This document shows, one piece after another, positions 23,801-35,879 of a DNA stretch of 64,000 bases. Made by a program: the position numbers and the translations under genes. The DNA lies in NCBI GenBank assembly GCA_963662175.1, contig OY759220.1, positions 47,588,136 to 47,652,135 of the forward strand. The letters are read 5' to 3'. This DNA comes from Aradus depressus (lineage: Eukaryota; Arthropoda; Insecta; Hemiptera; Aradidae). The notes beneath the pieces were generated by a model. It was not told where the DNA came from. It searched no databases and saw nothing but the letters and a program-made list of their open reading frames with translations. Each line of letters opens with the position of its first letter. Positions within the stretch are counted from its first letter, which is position 1.

Positions 23801-25150
23801 AGTATAAAAATCGTGCTAACTCATTAATTAATGGTTGGATTGTCATTAAATTTCACATGTAGGATTCTTAAAAGCCAAGTTGAAAAATAGGCTCAGTGGC
23901 GTTCAAAAATTCTATACGGGAGGGGGAGGTTGTGGGAGGCCTAAGGGAGCCACCACCCCTAAACTCCCCCCTCCCCTCACCCGATATCGCTGAGATTTGA
24001 TAGGTAATGTCCTCATTGGATTTTTATTTCAAATACGGAATTTGATGTTGATACATTCATTACATCGGCAGTTATTGGGATTTTTGAGTTAAGCCCCCAC
24101 CCCGGAACTCCCCAATCTTCTCACCCGATATCGGTGAAATTTGACAGGTTATGTCCTCAGTGGAGTGTTATTCTAAATACGGAATTTGATGTTGATACAT
24201 TCATTACATCGGCAGTTATTGGGATTTTTGGGTTAAGCCCTCACCCCGGAACTCCCCCTTCCCCTCAGCCGATAAAGCTGAAATTTCACAAGTTATGTCC
24301 TCATTGGATTTTTATTTCAAATACGGAATTTGATGTTGATACATTCATTACATCGGCAGTTATTGGGATTTTTGAGTTGAGCCCCCACCCCGGAACTCCA
24401 CCTTCCCTTCAGCCGATATCACTGAAATTTGACTGGTTATGTTGTCAGTGGAGTGTAAGTTTAAATACGAAATTTGATGGTGATACGATCATTACATCGG
24501 CAGTAATTGGGATTTTTGAGTTAAGCCCTCACCTCGGAACTCCCCCCTCCCCCCACCCGATATCGCTGAAATTTGACAGGTTATGTCCTCATTGGATTTT
24601 TATTTCAAATACGGAATTTGATGTTGATACATTCATTACATCGGCAGTTATTGGGATTTTTGAGTTAAGCCCCCACCCCGGAACTCTCCAATCTTCTCAC
24701 CCGATATCGGTGAAATTTGACAGGTTATGTCCTCAGTGGAGTGTTATTCTAAATACGGAATTTGATGTTGATTCATTCATTACATCGGCAGTTATTGGGA
24801 TTTTTGGGTTAAGCCCTCACCCCGGAACTCCCCCTTCCCCTCAGCCGATAAAGCTGAAATTTCACAAGGTATGTCCTCATTGGATTTTTATTTCAAATAC
24901 GAAATTTGATGGTGATACAATCATTACATCGGCAGTAATTCGGATATTTGAGTTAAGCCCTCACCCCGGAACTCCCCCTTCCCCTCAGCCGATATTGCTG
25001 AAATTTGACTGGTTATGTCCTCCGTGTATTGTAATTTGAAATACGAAATTTGATGTTGATACGATCATTACATCGGCAGTTATTGGGATTTTTGAATTGA
25101 GTTTCTCTTATTTCCCTGTTCTCATCGATAGACTTGCATAATGAAGCTGA
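17858..25150 (+). repeat. Satellite array, left subfamily: 144-bp monomers with 504-bp blocks
   Basis: Monomers recur every 144 bp, easily followed by ttacatcggcagt (17871, 18015, 18159). At intervals a 504-bp block interrupts them (18159 to 18663). The distance between successive blocks, measured at cgcaaaatttcgaac, is 1368, 1080, 790, 1367, 792 and 1512 bp (18362 to 25271), which is 504 plus 6, 4, 2, 6, 2 and 7 monomers. Blocks here carry the variant atatgctatgtggtttcg. Because 144 is 48 codons, long open frames run through the monomers (such as 18680-19498 and 24134-25039) and are not genes. Confidence 0.95.
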
Positions 25151-28100
25151 AAAAGGGTTGGTGTGTTTGTAAGTTGTTCCGGTATCACGCCCAAACGGCC
25201 GGACGGATTATCATGAAACCTCATATGTAGCATTCTTTTGAGCCCGATTGAATAATAGGCTATGTGGTGTCGCAAAATTTCGAACGGGAGGGGGGGTTGT
25301 AGGGGGGGCCTAAGTATAAAAATCGTGCTAACTCATTAATTAATGGTTGGATTGTCATGAAATTTCACATGTAGGATTCTTAAAAGCCAAGTTGAAAAAT
25401 AGGCTCAGTGGCGTTCATAAATTCTGTACGGGAGGGGGAGATTGTGGGAGGCCTAAGGGAGCCACCACCTCTAAACTCCCCCCTCCCCTCACCCGATATC
25501 GCTGAAATTTGACAGGTTATGTCCTCTTTGGATTTTTTTTTAAATACGGAATTTGATGTTGATACATTCATTACATCGGCAGTTATTGGGATTTTTGAGT
25601 TAAGTCCCCACTCCGGAACTCCCTCTTCCCCTCAGCCGACATCGCTGAAATTTGACAGGTTATGTCCTCAGTGGAGTGTTATTCTAAATACTGAATTTGA
25701 TGTTGATACATTCATTACATCGGCAGTAATTATGATTTTTTAGTTAAGCCCTCACCCCGGAACTCCCCCTTCCCCTTAGCCGATATTCCTGAAATTTGAC
25801 TGGTTATGTCCTCCGTGTATGGTAATTTGAAATACGAAATTTGATGTTGATCGATCATTACATCGGCAGTTATTGGGATTTTTGAATTGAGTTTCTCTTA
25901 TTTCCCTGTTCTCATCGATAGACTTGCATAATGAAGCTGAAAAAGGGTTGGTGTGTTTGTAAGTTGTTCCGGTATCACGCCCAAACGGCCGGACGGATTA
26001 TCATGAAACCTCATATGTAGCATTCTTTTGAGCCCGATTGAATAATAGGCTATGTGGTGTCGCAAAATTTCGAACGGGAGGGGGGGTTGTAGGGGGGGCC
26101 TAAGTATAAAAATCGTGCTAACTCATTAATTAATGGTTGGATTGTCATGAAATTTCACATGTGGGATTCTTAAAAGCCAAGTTGAAAAAGAGGCTCAGTG
26201 GCGTTCATAAATTCTGTACGGGAGAGGGAGATTGTGGGAGGCCTAAGGGAGCCACCACCTCTAAACTCCCCCCTCCCCTCACCCGATATCGCTGAAATTT
26301 GACAGGTTATGTCCTCTTTGGATTTTTATTTCAAATACGGAATTTGATGTTGATACATTCATTACATCGGCAGTTATTGGGATTTTTGAGTTAAGCCCCC
26401 ACCCCGGAATTCCCCCATCCCCTCACCCGATATCGCTGAAATTTGACAGGTTATATCCTCAGTGGAGTGTAAGTTTAAATACGAAATTTGATGTTTATAC
26501 ATTCATTACATCGGCAGTTATTGGGATTTTTGTGTTAAGCCCTCAACCCGGAACTCCCTCTTCCCCTCAGCCGATATCGCTGAAATTTCACAACAGGTTA
26601 TGTCCTCAGTGGAGTGTTATTCTAAATACGGAATAGGATGTTGATACATTCATTACATCGGCAGTAATTGGGATTTTTGAGTTAAGCCCTCACCCCGGAA
26701 CTCCCCCTTCCCCTCAGCCGATATTGCTGAAATTTGACTGGTTATGTCCTCCGTCTATTGTAATTTGAAATACGAAATTTGATGTTGATACGATCATTAC
26801 ATCAGCAGTTATTGGGATTTTTGAATTGAGTTTCTCTTATTTCCCTGTTCTCATCGATAGTCTTGCATAATGAAGCTGAAAAAGGGTTGGTGTGTTTGTA
26901 TGTTGTTCCGGTATCACGCCCAAATGGCCGGACGGATTTTCATGAAACTTCATATGTAGCATTCTTTTGAGCCCGATTGAATAATAGGCTATATGGTGTC
27001 GCAAAATTTCGAACGGGAGGGGGGGTTGTAGGGGTGGCCTAAGGGAGCCACCACCCCTAAACTCTCCCCTCCCCTCACCCGATATCGCTGAAATTTGACA
27101 GGTTATGTCCTCATTGGATTTTTATTTCAAATACGGAATTTGATGTTGATACATTCATTACATCGGCAGTTATTGGGATTTTTGCGTTGAGCCCCCACCC
27201 CGGAACTCCCCCTTCCCTTCAACCGATATCACTGAAATTTGACTGGTTATGTCGTCAGTGGAGTGTAAGTTTAAATACGAAATTTGATGGTGATTTGATC
27301 ATTAGATCGGCAGTAATTGGGATTTTTGAGTTAAGCCCTCAACCCGGAACTCCCCCTTCCCCTCAGCCGATATTCCTGAAATTTGACTGGTTATGTCCTC
27401 CGTGTATTGTAATTTGAAATACGAAATTTGATGTTGATACGATCATTACATCGGCAGTTATTGGGATTTTTGAATTGAGTTTCTCTTATTTCCCTGTTCT
27501 CATCGATAGACTTGCATAATGAAGCTGAAAAAGGGTTGGTGTGTTCGTAAGTTGTTCCGGTATCACGCCCAAACGGCCGGACGGATTATCATGAAACCTC
27601 ATATGTAGCATTCTTTTGAGCCCTATTGAATAATAGGCTATGTGGTGTCGCAAAATTTCGAACGGGAGGGGGGGTTGTAGGGGGGGGGCCTAAGTATAAA
27701 AATCGTGCTAACTAATTTTTTAATGGTTGGATTGTCATGAAATTTCACATGTAGGATTCTTAAAAGCCAAGTTGAAAAATAGGCTCAGTGGCGTTTATAA
27801 ATTCTGTACGGGAGGGGGAGATTGTGGGAGGCCTAAGGGAGCCACCACCTCTAAACTCCCCCCTCCCCTCACCCGATATCGCTGAAATTTGACAGGTTAT
27901 GTCCTCTTTGGATTTTTATTTCAAATACGGAATTTGATGTTGATACATTCATTACATCGGCAGTTATTGGGATTTTTGAGTTAAGCCCCCACCCCGGAAT
28001 TCCCCCATCCCCTCACCCGATATCGCTGAAATTTGACAGGTTATATCCTCAGTGGAGTGTAAGTTTAAATACGAAATTTGATGTTTATACATTCATTACA

Positions 28101-31100
28101 TCGGCAGTTATTGGGATTTTTGTGTTAAGCCCTCAACCCGGAACTCCCTCTTCCCCTCAGCCGATATCGCTGAAATTTCACAACAGGTTATGTCCTCAGT
28201 GGAGTGTTATTCTAAATACGGAATAGGATGTTGATACATTCATTACATCGGCAGTAATTGGGATTTTTGAGTTAAGCCCTCACCCCGGAACTCCCCCTTC
28301 CCCTCAGCCGATATTGCTGAAATTTGACTGGTTATGTCCTCCGTCTATTGTAATTTGAAATACGAAATTTGATGTTGATACGATCATTACATCAGCAGTT
28401 ATTGGGATTTTTGAATTGAGTTTCTCTTATTTCCCTGTTCTCATCGATAGTCTTGCATAATGAAGCTGAAAAAGGGTTGGTGTGTTTGTATGTTGTTCCG
28501 GTATCACGCCCAAATGGCCGGACGGATTTTCATGAAACTTCATATGTAGCATTCTTTTGAGCCCGATTGAATAATAGGCTATATGGTGTCGCAAAATTTC
28601 GAACGGGAGGGGGGGTTGTAGGGGTGGCCTAAGGGAGCCACCACCCCTAAACTCTCCCCTCCCCTCACCCGATATCGCTGAAATTTGACAGGTTATGTCC
28701 TCATTGGATTTTTATTTCAAATACGGAATTTGATGTTGATACATTCATTACATCGGCAGTTATTGGGATTTTTGCGTTGAGCCCCCACCCCGGAACTCCC
28801 CCTTCCCTTCAACCGATATCACTGAAATTTGACTGGTTATGTCGTCAGTGGAGTGTAAGTTTAAATACGAAATTTGATGGTGATTTGATCATTAGATCGG
28901 CAGTAATTGGGATTTTTGAGTTAAGCCCTCAACCCGGAACTCCCCCTTCCCCTCAGCCGATATTCCTGAAATTTGACTGGTTATGTCCTCCGTGTATTGT
29001 AATTTGAAATACGAAATTTGATGTTGATACGATCATTACATCGGCAGTTATTGGGATTTTTGAATTGAGTTTCTCTTATTTCCCTGTTCTCATCGATAGA
29101 CTTGCATAATGAAGCTGAAAAAGGGTGGGTGTGTTTGTAAGTTGTTCCGGTATCACGCCCAAACGGCCGGACGGATTATCATGAAACTTCATATGTAGCA
29201 TTCTTTTGAGCCCGATTGAATAATAGGCTATGTGGTGTCGCAAAATTTCGAACGGGAGGGGGGGTTGTAGGGGGGGCCTAAGTATAAAAATCGTGCTAAC
29301 TCATTAATTAATGGTTGGATTGTCATGAAATTTCACATGTAGGATTCTTAAAAGCCAAGTTGAAAAATAGGCTCAGTGGCGTTCATAAATTCTGTACGGG
29401 AGGGGGAGATTGTGGGAGGCCTAAGGGAGCCACCACCTCTAAACTCCCCCCTCCCCTCACCCGATATCGCTGAAATTTGACAGGTTATGTCCTCTTTGGA
29501 TTTTTTTTTTAAATACGGAATTTGATGTTGATACATTCATTACATCGGCAGTTATTGGGATTTTTGAGTTAAGCCCCCACTCCGGAACTCCCTCTTCCCC
29601 TCAGCCGACATCGCTGAAATTTGACAGGTTATGTCCTCAGTGGAGTGTTATTCTAAATACTGAATTTGATGTTGATACATTCATTACATCGGCAGTAATT
29701 ATGATTTTTTAGTTAAGCCCTCACCCCGGAACTCCCCCTTCCCCTCAGCCGATATTGCTGAAATTTGACTGGTTATGTCCTCCGTGTATTGTAATTTGAA
29801 ATACGAAATTTGATGTTGATACGATCATTACATCGGCAGTTATTGGGATTTTTGAATTGAGTTTCTCTTATTTCCCTGTTCTCATCGATAGACTTGCATA
29901 ATGAAGCTGAAAAAGGGTTGGTGTGTTTGTAAGTTGTTCCGGTATCACGCCCAAACGGCCGGACGGATTATCATGAAACCTCATATGTAGCATTCTTTTG
30001 AGCCCGATTGAATAATAGGCTATGTGGTGTCGCAAAATTTCGAACGGGAGGGGGGGTTGTAGGGGGGGCCTAAGTATAAAAATCGTGCTAACTCATTAAT
30101 TAATGGTTGGATTGTCATGAAATTTCACATGTAGGATTCTTAAAAGCCAAGTTGAAAAATAGGCTCAGTGGCGTTCATAAATTCTGTACGGGAGGGGGAG
30201 ATTGTGGGAGGCCTAAGGGAGCCACCACCTCTAAACTCCCCCCTCCCCTCACCCGATATCGCTGAAATTTGACAGGTTATGTCCTCTTTGGATTTTTTTT
30301 TTAAATACGGAATTTGATGTTGATACATTCATTACATCGGCAGTTATTGGGATTTTTGAGTTAAGCCCCCACTCCGGAACTCCCTCTTCCCCTCAGCCGA
30401 CATCGCTGAAATTTGACAGGTTATGTCCTCAGTGGAGTGTTATTCTAAATACTGAATTTGATGTTGATACATTCATTACATCGGCAGTAATTATGATTTT
30501 TTAGTTAAGCCCTCACCCCGGAACTCCCCCTTCCCCTTAGCCGATATTCCTGAAATTTGACTGGTTATGTCCTCCGTGTATGGTAATTTGAAATACGAAA
30601 TTTGATGTTGATCGATCATTACATCGGCAGTTATTGGGATTTTTGAATTGAGTTTCTCTTATTTCCCTGTTCTCATCGATAGACTTGCATAATGAAGCTG
30701 AAAAAGGGTTGGTGTGTTTGTAAGTTGTTCCGGTATCACGCCCAAACGGCCGGACGGATTATCATGAAACCTCATATGTAGCATTCTTTTGAGCCCGATT
30801 GAATAATAGGCTATGTGGTGTCGCAAAATTTCGAACGGGAGGGGGGGTTGTAGGGGGGGCCTAAGTATAAAAATCGTGCTAACTCATTAATTAATGGTTG
30901 GATTGTCATGAAATTTCACATGTGGGATTCTTAAAAGCCAAGTTGAAAAATAGGCTCAGTGGCGTTCATAAATTCTGTACGGGAGGGGGAGATTGTGGGA
31001 GGCCTAAGGGAGCCACCACCTCTAAACTCCCCCCTCCCCTCACCCGATATCGCTGAAATTTGACAGGTTATGTCCTCTTTTGATTTTTTTTTTAAATACG

Positions 31101-31437
31101 GAATTTGATGTTGATACATTCATTACATCGGCAGTTATTGGGATTTTTGAGTTAAGCCCCCACTCCGGAACTCCCTCTTCCCCTCAGCCGACATCGCTGA
31201 AATTTGACAGGTTATGTCCTCAGTGGAGTGTTATTCTAAATACTGAATTTGATGTTGATACATTCATTAGATCGGCAGTAATTATGATTTTTTAGTTAAG
31301 CCCTCACCCCGGAACTCCCCCTTCCCCTTAGCCGATATTCCTGAAATTTGACTGGTTATGTCCTCCGTGTATTGTAATTTGAAATACGAAAATTGATGTT
31401 GATACGATCATTACATCGGCAGTTATTAGGATTTTTG

Positions 31438-31441
<4 letters not shown>
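25151..31441 (+). repeat. Satellite array, right subfamily (before Jockey-1)
   Basis: Same 144/504 architecture, but blocks carry the variant ataggctatgtggtgtcg and agttgttccggtatc. Block spacings are 790, 939, 649, 941, 649, 792 and 791 bp (from 25271 to 30822). The 649-bp form has lost one of the two internal ~144-bp repeats of the 504-bp block. A 941+649 pair makes a 1.59-kb super-repeat, seen at 26061-27649, 27649-29239 and again at 36067-37656. The last bases, taggatttttgaatt (31427-31441), are the target site of Jockey-1. Confidence 0.95.
31427..31441. repeat. Target-site duplication of Jockey-1, 3' side
   Basis: taggatttttgaatt, identical to 35880-35894. It directly precedes the T tract that is the minus-strand poly(A) tail, so its right edge is ambiguous by a base or two. 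Confidence 0.85.
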
Positions 31442-31468
<27 letters not shown>

Positions 31469-31642
31469 GTATTTATTTATTTAAAGCCACAACTATGCAA
31501 AAAAAATGCACAACCAGCGGCTGGGCTGACAGGTAGGTACTATACAAAAATAATAAAAATAAAATAAAATAATAAAAATAAATATGACATGAGAGGCTTG
31601 AGAGAGGAAAAACACCCAGCGGTGAACCCTCATGACATCACT
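31469..31642 (-). other. Jockey-1 3' UTR
   Basis: AT-rich non-coding sequence between the ORF2 stop and the poly(A) tail. It contains aataaa-type signals on the minus strand (tttatttattt on the plus strand at 31470-31483). Confidence 0.6.
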
Positions 31643-34339
31643 TCATACCAGGAGATCTCTATGCCAAACTCTCTTTAATCTTCTTGGGGGATTGTGGGGT
31701 AAAGTACTTAGGATTTTGCGAACTTCCGGATTGGTATGTAAGTAAATTTTGGTGTAGAAACGTTGGTATAAATGTTTAATGCTAGTGTCTTTGGGTGTGA
31801 TGTTCAAGTCGCGGTGTAAAGTCTTGTTGCTAACGTATGGTGGGCATTGCGTAATCAGTCGGAGAGTCTTGGATTGAAATATCTGTATTCTTTTGATGTT
31901 TGAAGTCTTGGCTGTACCATATATTTGTAAGCCATAGGTCCAGAGAGGTCGGAGAAGATAAGTATAACAATTTAATTTTTGTCGAGTAGATAATTTAGAA
32001 CGCCTATTCAAAATACTGTACAATAGTCTAAGTCGCCGGTCTAGTGTGAGTCGTGTCGTCCGAGTGTGAGGGTTCCAAGTCAGCCTTCTATCGAGGGTTA
32101 ATCCTAAATATTTTACGGAAGAGGTATGGGGTAATGGCTGGTTTTCAAGGAATACTGGGGGACAGTCACCACGGCGGAGAGCGAATGTTATGTGTTGACA
32201 TTTTGTGGTGTTAAATTTAATTTTCCAAGATTTACTCCAAACTTCAATTTTGTTGAGGTGTTGCTGTAGTATGAGTGAAGTGGTGTGAGGATCTGTGTGA
32301 GAGGCTAAAATGGCGGTGTCATCTGCGTATGTGGCTGTTAATGTGAGAGGGTCGGTGGGTAAGTCGAAGGTGTACATGGAGTATAATAGGGGGGCTAATA
32401 TTGAGCCCTGAGGCACGCCGGCCAGTATGGGGTGGCAGGAGGAAATAGCTGAGCCCTGACGGACGGCGAAATACCTATCCGTTAAGTATGACTGGAGAAT
32501 AAGATAATATGTATGGGGTAGGAGGGGTTTAAGTTTATATAGAAGTCCCGCGTGCCAGACCCGATCAAAAGCCTGAGATATATCCAGGAATGCCCCGGCT
32601 GCATAGAGTTTTCGCTCTAATGCAGACGCTGTGTAGTCGACAACTCTGTGCAGTTGGTGGGTGGTGGAGTGAAAAGAACGAAACCCAAACTGGTGATCGG
32701 GAAGATGAAGTGAAAGGATAGAAATGAGGCGTTTATAGAAAAGTTTTTCAAAGATCTTGGAAAGAAAAGAGAGAAGACTGATAGGTCGAAAGGAAGAAGG
32801 GTCATGCTCAGGTTTGTTTGGTTTTGGGATCATGGTGATAACAGAGTACTTCCACTGAATGGGAAAGTATGTTGTACGAAGTATGGAATTGTACAGAGTT
32901 GTCAGAAATACAACAGCTTTCCGAGGCAGCCGCTGGAGAATCTCCGCTGTTATCAGGTCATAGCCCGGGGACTTCCTTCTGGGGAGATTTTTAATTTCGT
33001 ACTGAACTTCGGAGGGTATGAAGGCTTTTGGTGGGAGGGAGATAGGAAGGGGTGTGTCTAAGAAATGGTGAATACGTGATTCATGAGGGATGTCTGAAAG
33101 ATCGTGATGAGGTCTGAAAGTAGATGAGAGATGCGCAGCAAACAAATCGGCTTTCTCGTCGTCCGTCACGGCCCAGGATCCGTCGTTCTGTCGCATTGGC
33201 ATCGACTGAGATTGGTGTCGGAGAAGTCTACGGGTTCTCCTCCATAGGCTGCCATCCTCCGCATTCAGATTGGAAAGGGAGGAGTCGTAGTATTCCCTGT
33301 TAATCAGTCTGATTTGCGTCTTCAGGTCATTGCTTAGTCTGTTGTATGTCCGTCTGTCTGAAGGTAATCTCGAGGTCTGCCATCTTTTTCTCGCTCTCCT
33401 CTTTTCTCCGATCAGCTCACGGATGTATGCAGGGTAGGAGGGGAGAGTCGGATGAGGACCAGTGTTTGTTGGTAGGACTGCTTGCCAGGCAGCCTGCTGT
33501 ATGGATACGGTAAGAAATTCCACAGCCTCCTCTATTTCCTCTCCCGTCTTCAGTGAATATGGCACGGACAATGTTGTCTCCAATTGCTGTTGGAAAAGGT
33601 TCCAGTCCATAACTCCTGGCGTTAGACTTGGCCTCGTTGATTCGATCTCAATCTCCGCCCAAAGAGTGAGATGTACTGGTGAGTGATCCGAGGAGAGATG
33701 AGAGCAAGATTTAACATCGTATGGCACACCTCGCAGCCCCTTCTGTATGAAGAAGTCTAGTAAGTCCGGCAATTTGCGTCTTGAGGTTGGCCAGTAAGTC
33801 GGTGAGTTTGTCGAAATAGTGTCTAATGAGAGCTGATTAACAGAGGAATACAGACTTCTGCCCCTAGGGGTGCAAAGGCGCGAACCCCATCGCTGGTGTT
33901 TGGCGTTGAAATCGCCCCCAGCGAGGAAACATGCGCCCAGATCCCTAAAGGACCGGACGAATGTTTCCGGCCTTATGGCGTGCCTCGGGGGACAATATAC
34001 GGCCACGAGTGAGATTTTCCTGTGTCTGGTGTGTAAGGATATAGCTGCCGCTTGTATGTGTGGTGTGGTATGTGATGGTAGTGCATAGTGTTTAAGGGAT
34101 TGTTTTATTATGACAGCCGCACCGCCGTGGCTCCTGTTGTCTGGGTGGTCGGCTCTATACACTTTGTAATTTTGAATGAAAAATTTAGATTTAGTTGTCA
34201 GGTGGGTTTCCGAAATGAGGGCTACGTCAATTCTTTTTTGATTCAAAATTATTTCAAGCTCATTTTTATGTTGTATTATGCCATTGGCGTTCCATAGAAG
34301 GACTGTCAAGGAACCCAGTGTGAGAGTATTAGCGGACAT
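31643..34339 (-). CDS. Jockey-1 ORF2: APE endonuclease-reverse transcriptase, 898 aa, intact
   Basis: Replication enzyme of the element: nicks chromosomal DNA and reverse-transcribes the element RNA from the nick. APE domain at about residues 10-230 with LLWNANGI, LISETHL, AGGDFNAKHQRWGS and SSDHSPVHL; RT at about 440-720 with FRPISLLSFLSKIFEKLF, AAGAFLDISQAFDRVW, GVPQGSILAPLLY and catalytic TYADDTAIL near residue 673. C-terminus has no RNase H and no clear zinc knuckle. Start ATG (34337-34339) overlaps the end of ORF1 (sequence TATGTCCGCTAA), an arrangement suited to termination-reinitiation. Length is normal for Jockey ORF2. No internal stop or frameshift. Confidence 0.95.
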   Translation of the reverse strand: MSANTLTLGSLTVLLWNANGIIQHKNELEIILNQKRIDVALISETHLTTKSKFFIQNYKVYRADHPDNRSHGGAAVIIKQSLKHYALPSHTTPHIQAAAISLHTRHRKISLVAVYCPPRHAIRPETFVRSFRDLGACFLAGGDFNAKHQRWGSRLCTPRGRSLYSSVNQLSLDTISTNSPTYWPTSRRKLPDLLDFFIQKGLRGVPYDVKSCSHLSSDHSPVHLTLWAEIEIESTRPSLTPGVMDWNLFQQQLETTLSVPYSLKTGEEIEEAVEFLTVSIQQAAWQAVLPTNTGPHPTLPSYPAYIRELIGEKRRARKRWQTSRLPSDRRTYNRLSNDLKTQIRLINREYYDSSLSNLNAEDGSLWRRTRRLLRHQSQSMPMRQNDGSWAVTDDEKADLFAAHLSSTFRPHHDLSDIPHESRIHHFLDTPLPISLPPKAFIPSEVQYEIKNLPRRKSPGYDLITAEILQRLPRKAVVFLTTLYNSILRTTYFPIQWKYSVITMIPKPNKPEHDPSSFRPISLLSFLSKIFEKLFYKRLISILSLHLPDHQFGFRSFHSTTHQLHRVVDYTASALERKLYAAGAFLDISQAFDRVWHAGLLYKLKPLLPHTYYLILQSYLTDRYFAVRQGSAISSCHPILAGVPQGSILAPLLYSMYTFDLPTDPLTLTATYADDTAILASHTDPHTTSLILQQHLNKIEVWSKSWKIKFNTTKCQHITFALRRGDCPPVFLENQPLPHTSSVKYLGLTLDRRLTWNPHTRTTRLTLDRRLRLLYSILNRRSKLSTRQKLNCYTYLLRPLWTYGLQIYGTAKTSNIKRIQIFQSKTLRLITQCPPYVSNKTLHRDLNITPKDTSIKHLYQRFYTKIYLHTNPEVRKILSTLPHNPPRRLKRVWHRDLLV

Positions 34340-35621
34340 ACTGGGAACAAAAGGTTTGGGTAAGTTGGGATAGCTGGCTAAGAAGATTAAAAAGAGGTTG
34401 GACTATCTGGTTTATACCTGATATGAAGTGTACCATTTGAGGTGGGAGGCCATTTGCTGACCACTGGGTGTTGTCCTCTCTCAGGCCTGCCGAAATGTGC
34501 GGAGGTCTCTGAAGGGGAGGTGTCTCGGTGGTGAGGTTCCTGGCGGTGGCTGCAAAGGTCTGCCTCAGAGGAGGTGGTGGAGGGGCGGGCCGCACCAGAG
34601 AAGGGTAGATCGCCTGGTCCTGGTGGGATGGAGGCGCTGCTGCTGGGTTTCTCGGTGGTTGTGGTCTACTGCCCTGTCGTTTGAACTGCAGTTCTTTGTA
34701 CACCCGGCATCCCTTGTAGTTGGCCGGGTGGGATTCCTGGCAGTTCGCGCAGGTGGCTGGAACAGTCCGGGGCTTGTTGCAGCTTCCCGAAATGTGTTCG
34801 CCGCCACACCGAACACAACGATGTGTGTGCCTACAGTAACTCTTTGTGTGCCCGAAGGCCTGGCAGCGAGTGCACTGTGCCACAGTGTGCTTCTTTCTTG
34901 GCTCCTCTATTTTAATTTTTGTATACAATAAACATTCAATGTCATAAATTTTTTCATTGTAGCTGCCAGGCTCTACATCAACAAAGAATAATGGTAGTGG
35001 CACTTTGTATCTCGACCACACATTAGTAATTCGGGTGGCGACGAACCCTTTCTCTTGCAGGGCTCTGTGTATAGTGTTCACACTCGTGGAGGGATGAAGA
35101 CCTCGGATGACCACTCGAGGCACTTTGTCGTTTGGGTTTTGGTAGGTGTGGAAATTGGCATTATTTCCTTCGAGTAGGTGGATGAAGGCCCTGTATGCCG
35201 TCGGCGTTTTGGCATATATTGTTATGCCCTGTGTGGTAGTCCTCAAGGAGAATGACTCCAATCCTCCTTCTTTTATTAAAATTTCTATTAGGCTGTCGTA
35301 ATTTCCGACGCCTTTTAGGTAAATAGGTGGAGGCTTTTCAGCTTTTGTAACATTATTTGTTTTTTCTGGCTCTTCAATAGCTGATGTCTCCATGTTGGTC
35401 AGAACACTAAAGCTATTTGCTACGGTGGTAGGGGTGAGGTGCTCACCTGACTGTTTGGCTACCTTGCGTGGGTCTCTGGACGTTGTCCCGCTTCTCTTCC
35501 GGCCCACTACTGACTCCCAGGTCGCTCCCAAGTTGGATGGGGCTTGTTCCATGGCTACTGTGGTGCTGGTGCTAGGACTAGCAAGGGCCTCAACTGGGGT
35601 TTCCTCACTTCCCGCCAACAT
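34329..35621 (-). CDS. Jockey-1 ORF1: zinc-knuckle RNA-binding protein, 430 aa, intact
   Basis: Gag-like protein that packages element RNA. A central domain at about residues 98-245 (YLKGVGNYDSLIEIL...VVIRGLHPST) corresponds to the RNA-recognition/PRE-like region found before the knuckles in arthropod Jockey ORF1. Three cysteine boxes follow at about 250-305: CTRCQAFGHTKSYC, CVRCGGEHISGSC and CANCQESHPANYKGC. The tail is Pro/Gln-rich and ends in a helical segment. ATG at 35619-35621 lies about 258 nt from the element's 5' end. No lesions. Confidence 0.93.
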   Translation of the reverse strand: MLAGSEETPVEALASPSTSTTVAMEQAPSNLGATWESVVGRKRSGTTSRDPRKVAKQSGEHLTPTTVANSFSVLTNMETSAIEEPEKTNNVTKAEKPPPIYLKGVGNYDSLIEILIKEGGLESFSLRTTTQGITIYAKTPTAYRAFIHLLEGNNANFHTYQNPNDKVPRVVIRGLHPSTSVNTIHRALQEKGFVATRITNVWSRYKVPLPLFFVDVEPGSYNEKIYDIECLLYTKIKIEEPRKKHTVAQCTRCQAFGHTKSYCRHTHRCVRCGGEHISGSCNKPRTVPATCANCQESHPANYKGCRVYKELQFKRQGSRPQPPRNPAAAPPSHQDQAIYPSLVRPAPPPPPLRQTFAATARNLTTETPPLQRPPHISAGLREDNTQWSANGLPPQMVHFISGINQIVQPLFNLLSQLSQLTQTFCSQYVR

Positions 35622-35879
35622 TAAGTCCGCACAAAATCACAATAATTAAATAAAAATAGTATTTGTAAAGGTTACTTTTAACACTTTAAAGATAAAGAAA
35701 CCATAACGAAATGAAAACGCACAAAACTCATGTCTAGAAAAAAACGAAACAAGAACTATATACAATAACTATTTACACACTTTGTTTTTGTCATTAAGCA
35801 CTGAAAATAATAAAAAATCTAACGGAACAAAATATTTACTTTTTCTCAAGTTGGTTGCCAAACAGCTGATCCTAACTAC
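35622..35879 (-). other. Jockey-1 5' UTR with presumed internal promoter
   Basis: About 258 nt, AT-rich, non-coding, ending exactly at the target duplication. Jockey elements start transcription at their own first base, so the promoter should lie here. I see no unambiguous initiator beyond the terminal AGTAGTTAG. Confidence 0.6.

Larger units (their letters stand above)
31442..35879 (-). mobile_element. Jockey-1: full-length, apparently intact Jockey-clade non-LTR retrotransposon
   Basis: Minus-strand element with 5' UTR (35622-35879), ORF1, ORF2, 3' UTR and a poly(A) tail seen as about 27 T from 31442. It interrupts a satellite monomer and is flanked by a 15-bp direct repeat. Both ORFs are free of stops and overlap by 11 nt. 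There is no RNase H domain, as expected for the Jockey clade. Intact ORFs, long pure tail and perfect target duplication together indicate a recent insertion. Confidence 0.92.

Noticed and set aside
17858..31426. CRISPR-like alternation of repeats and spacers
   Set aside because: Both components are repeated sequence, units are 144 and 504 bp, the context is eukaryotic and there are no cas genes.
31643..34339. Plus-strand frames inside Jockey-1 (such as 33462-33686 and 34497-34931)
   Set aside because: They are antisense shadows of intact ORF1 and ORF2 and show no domain.
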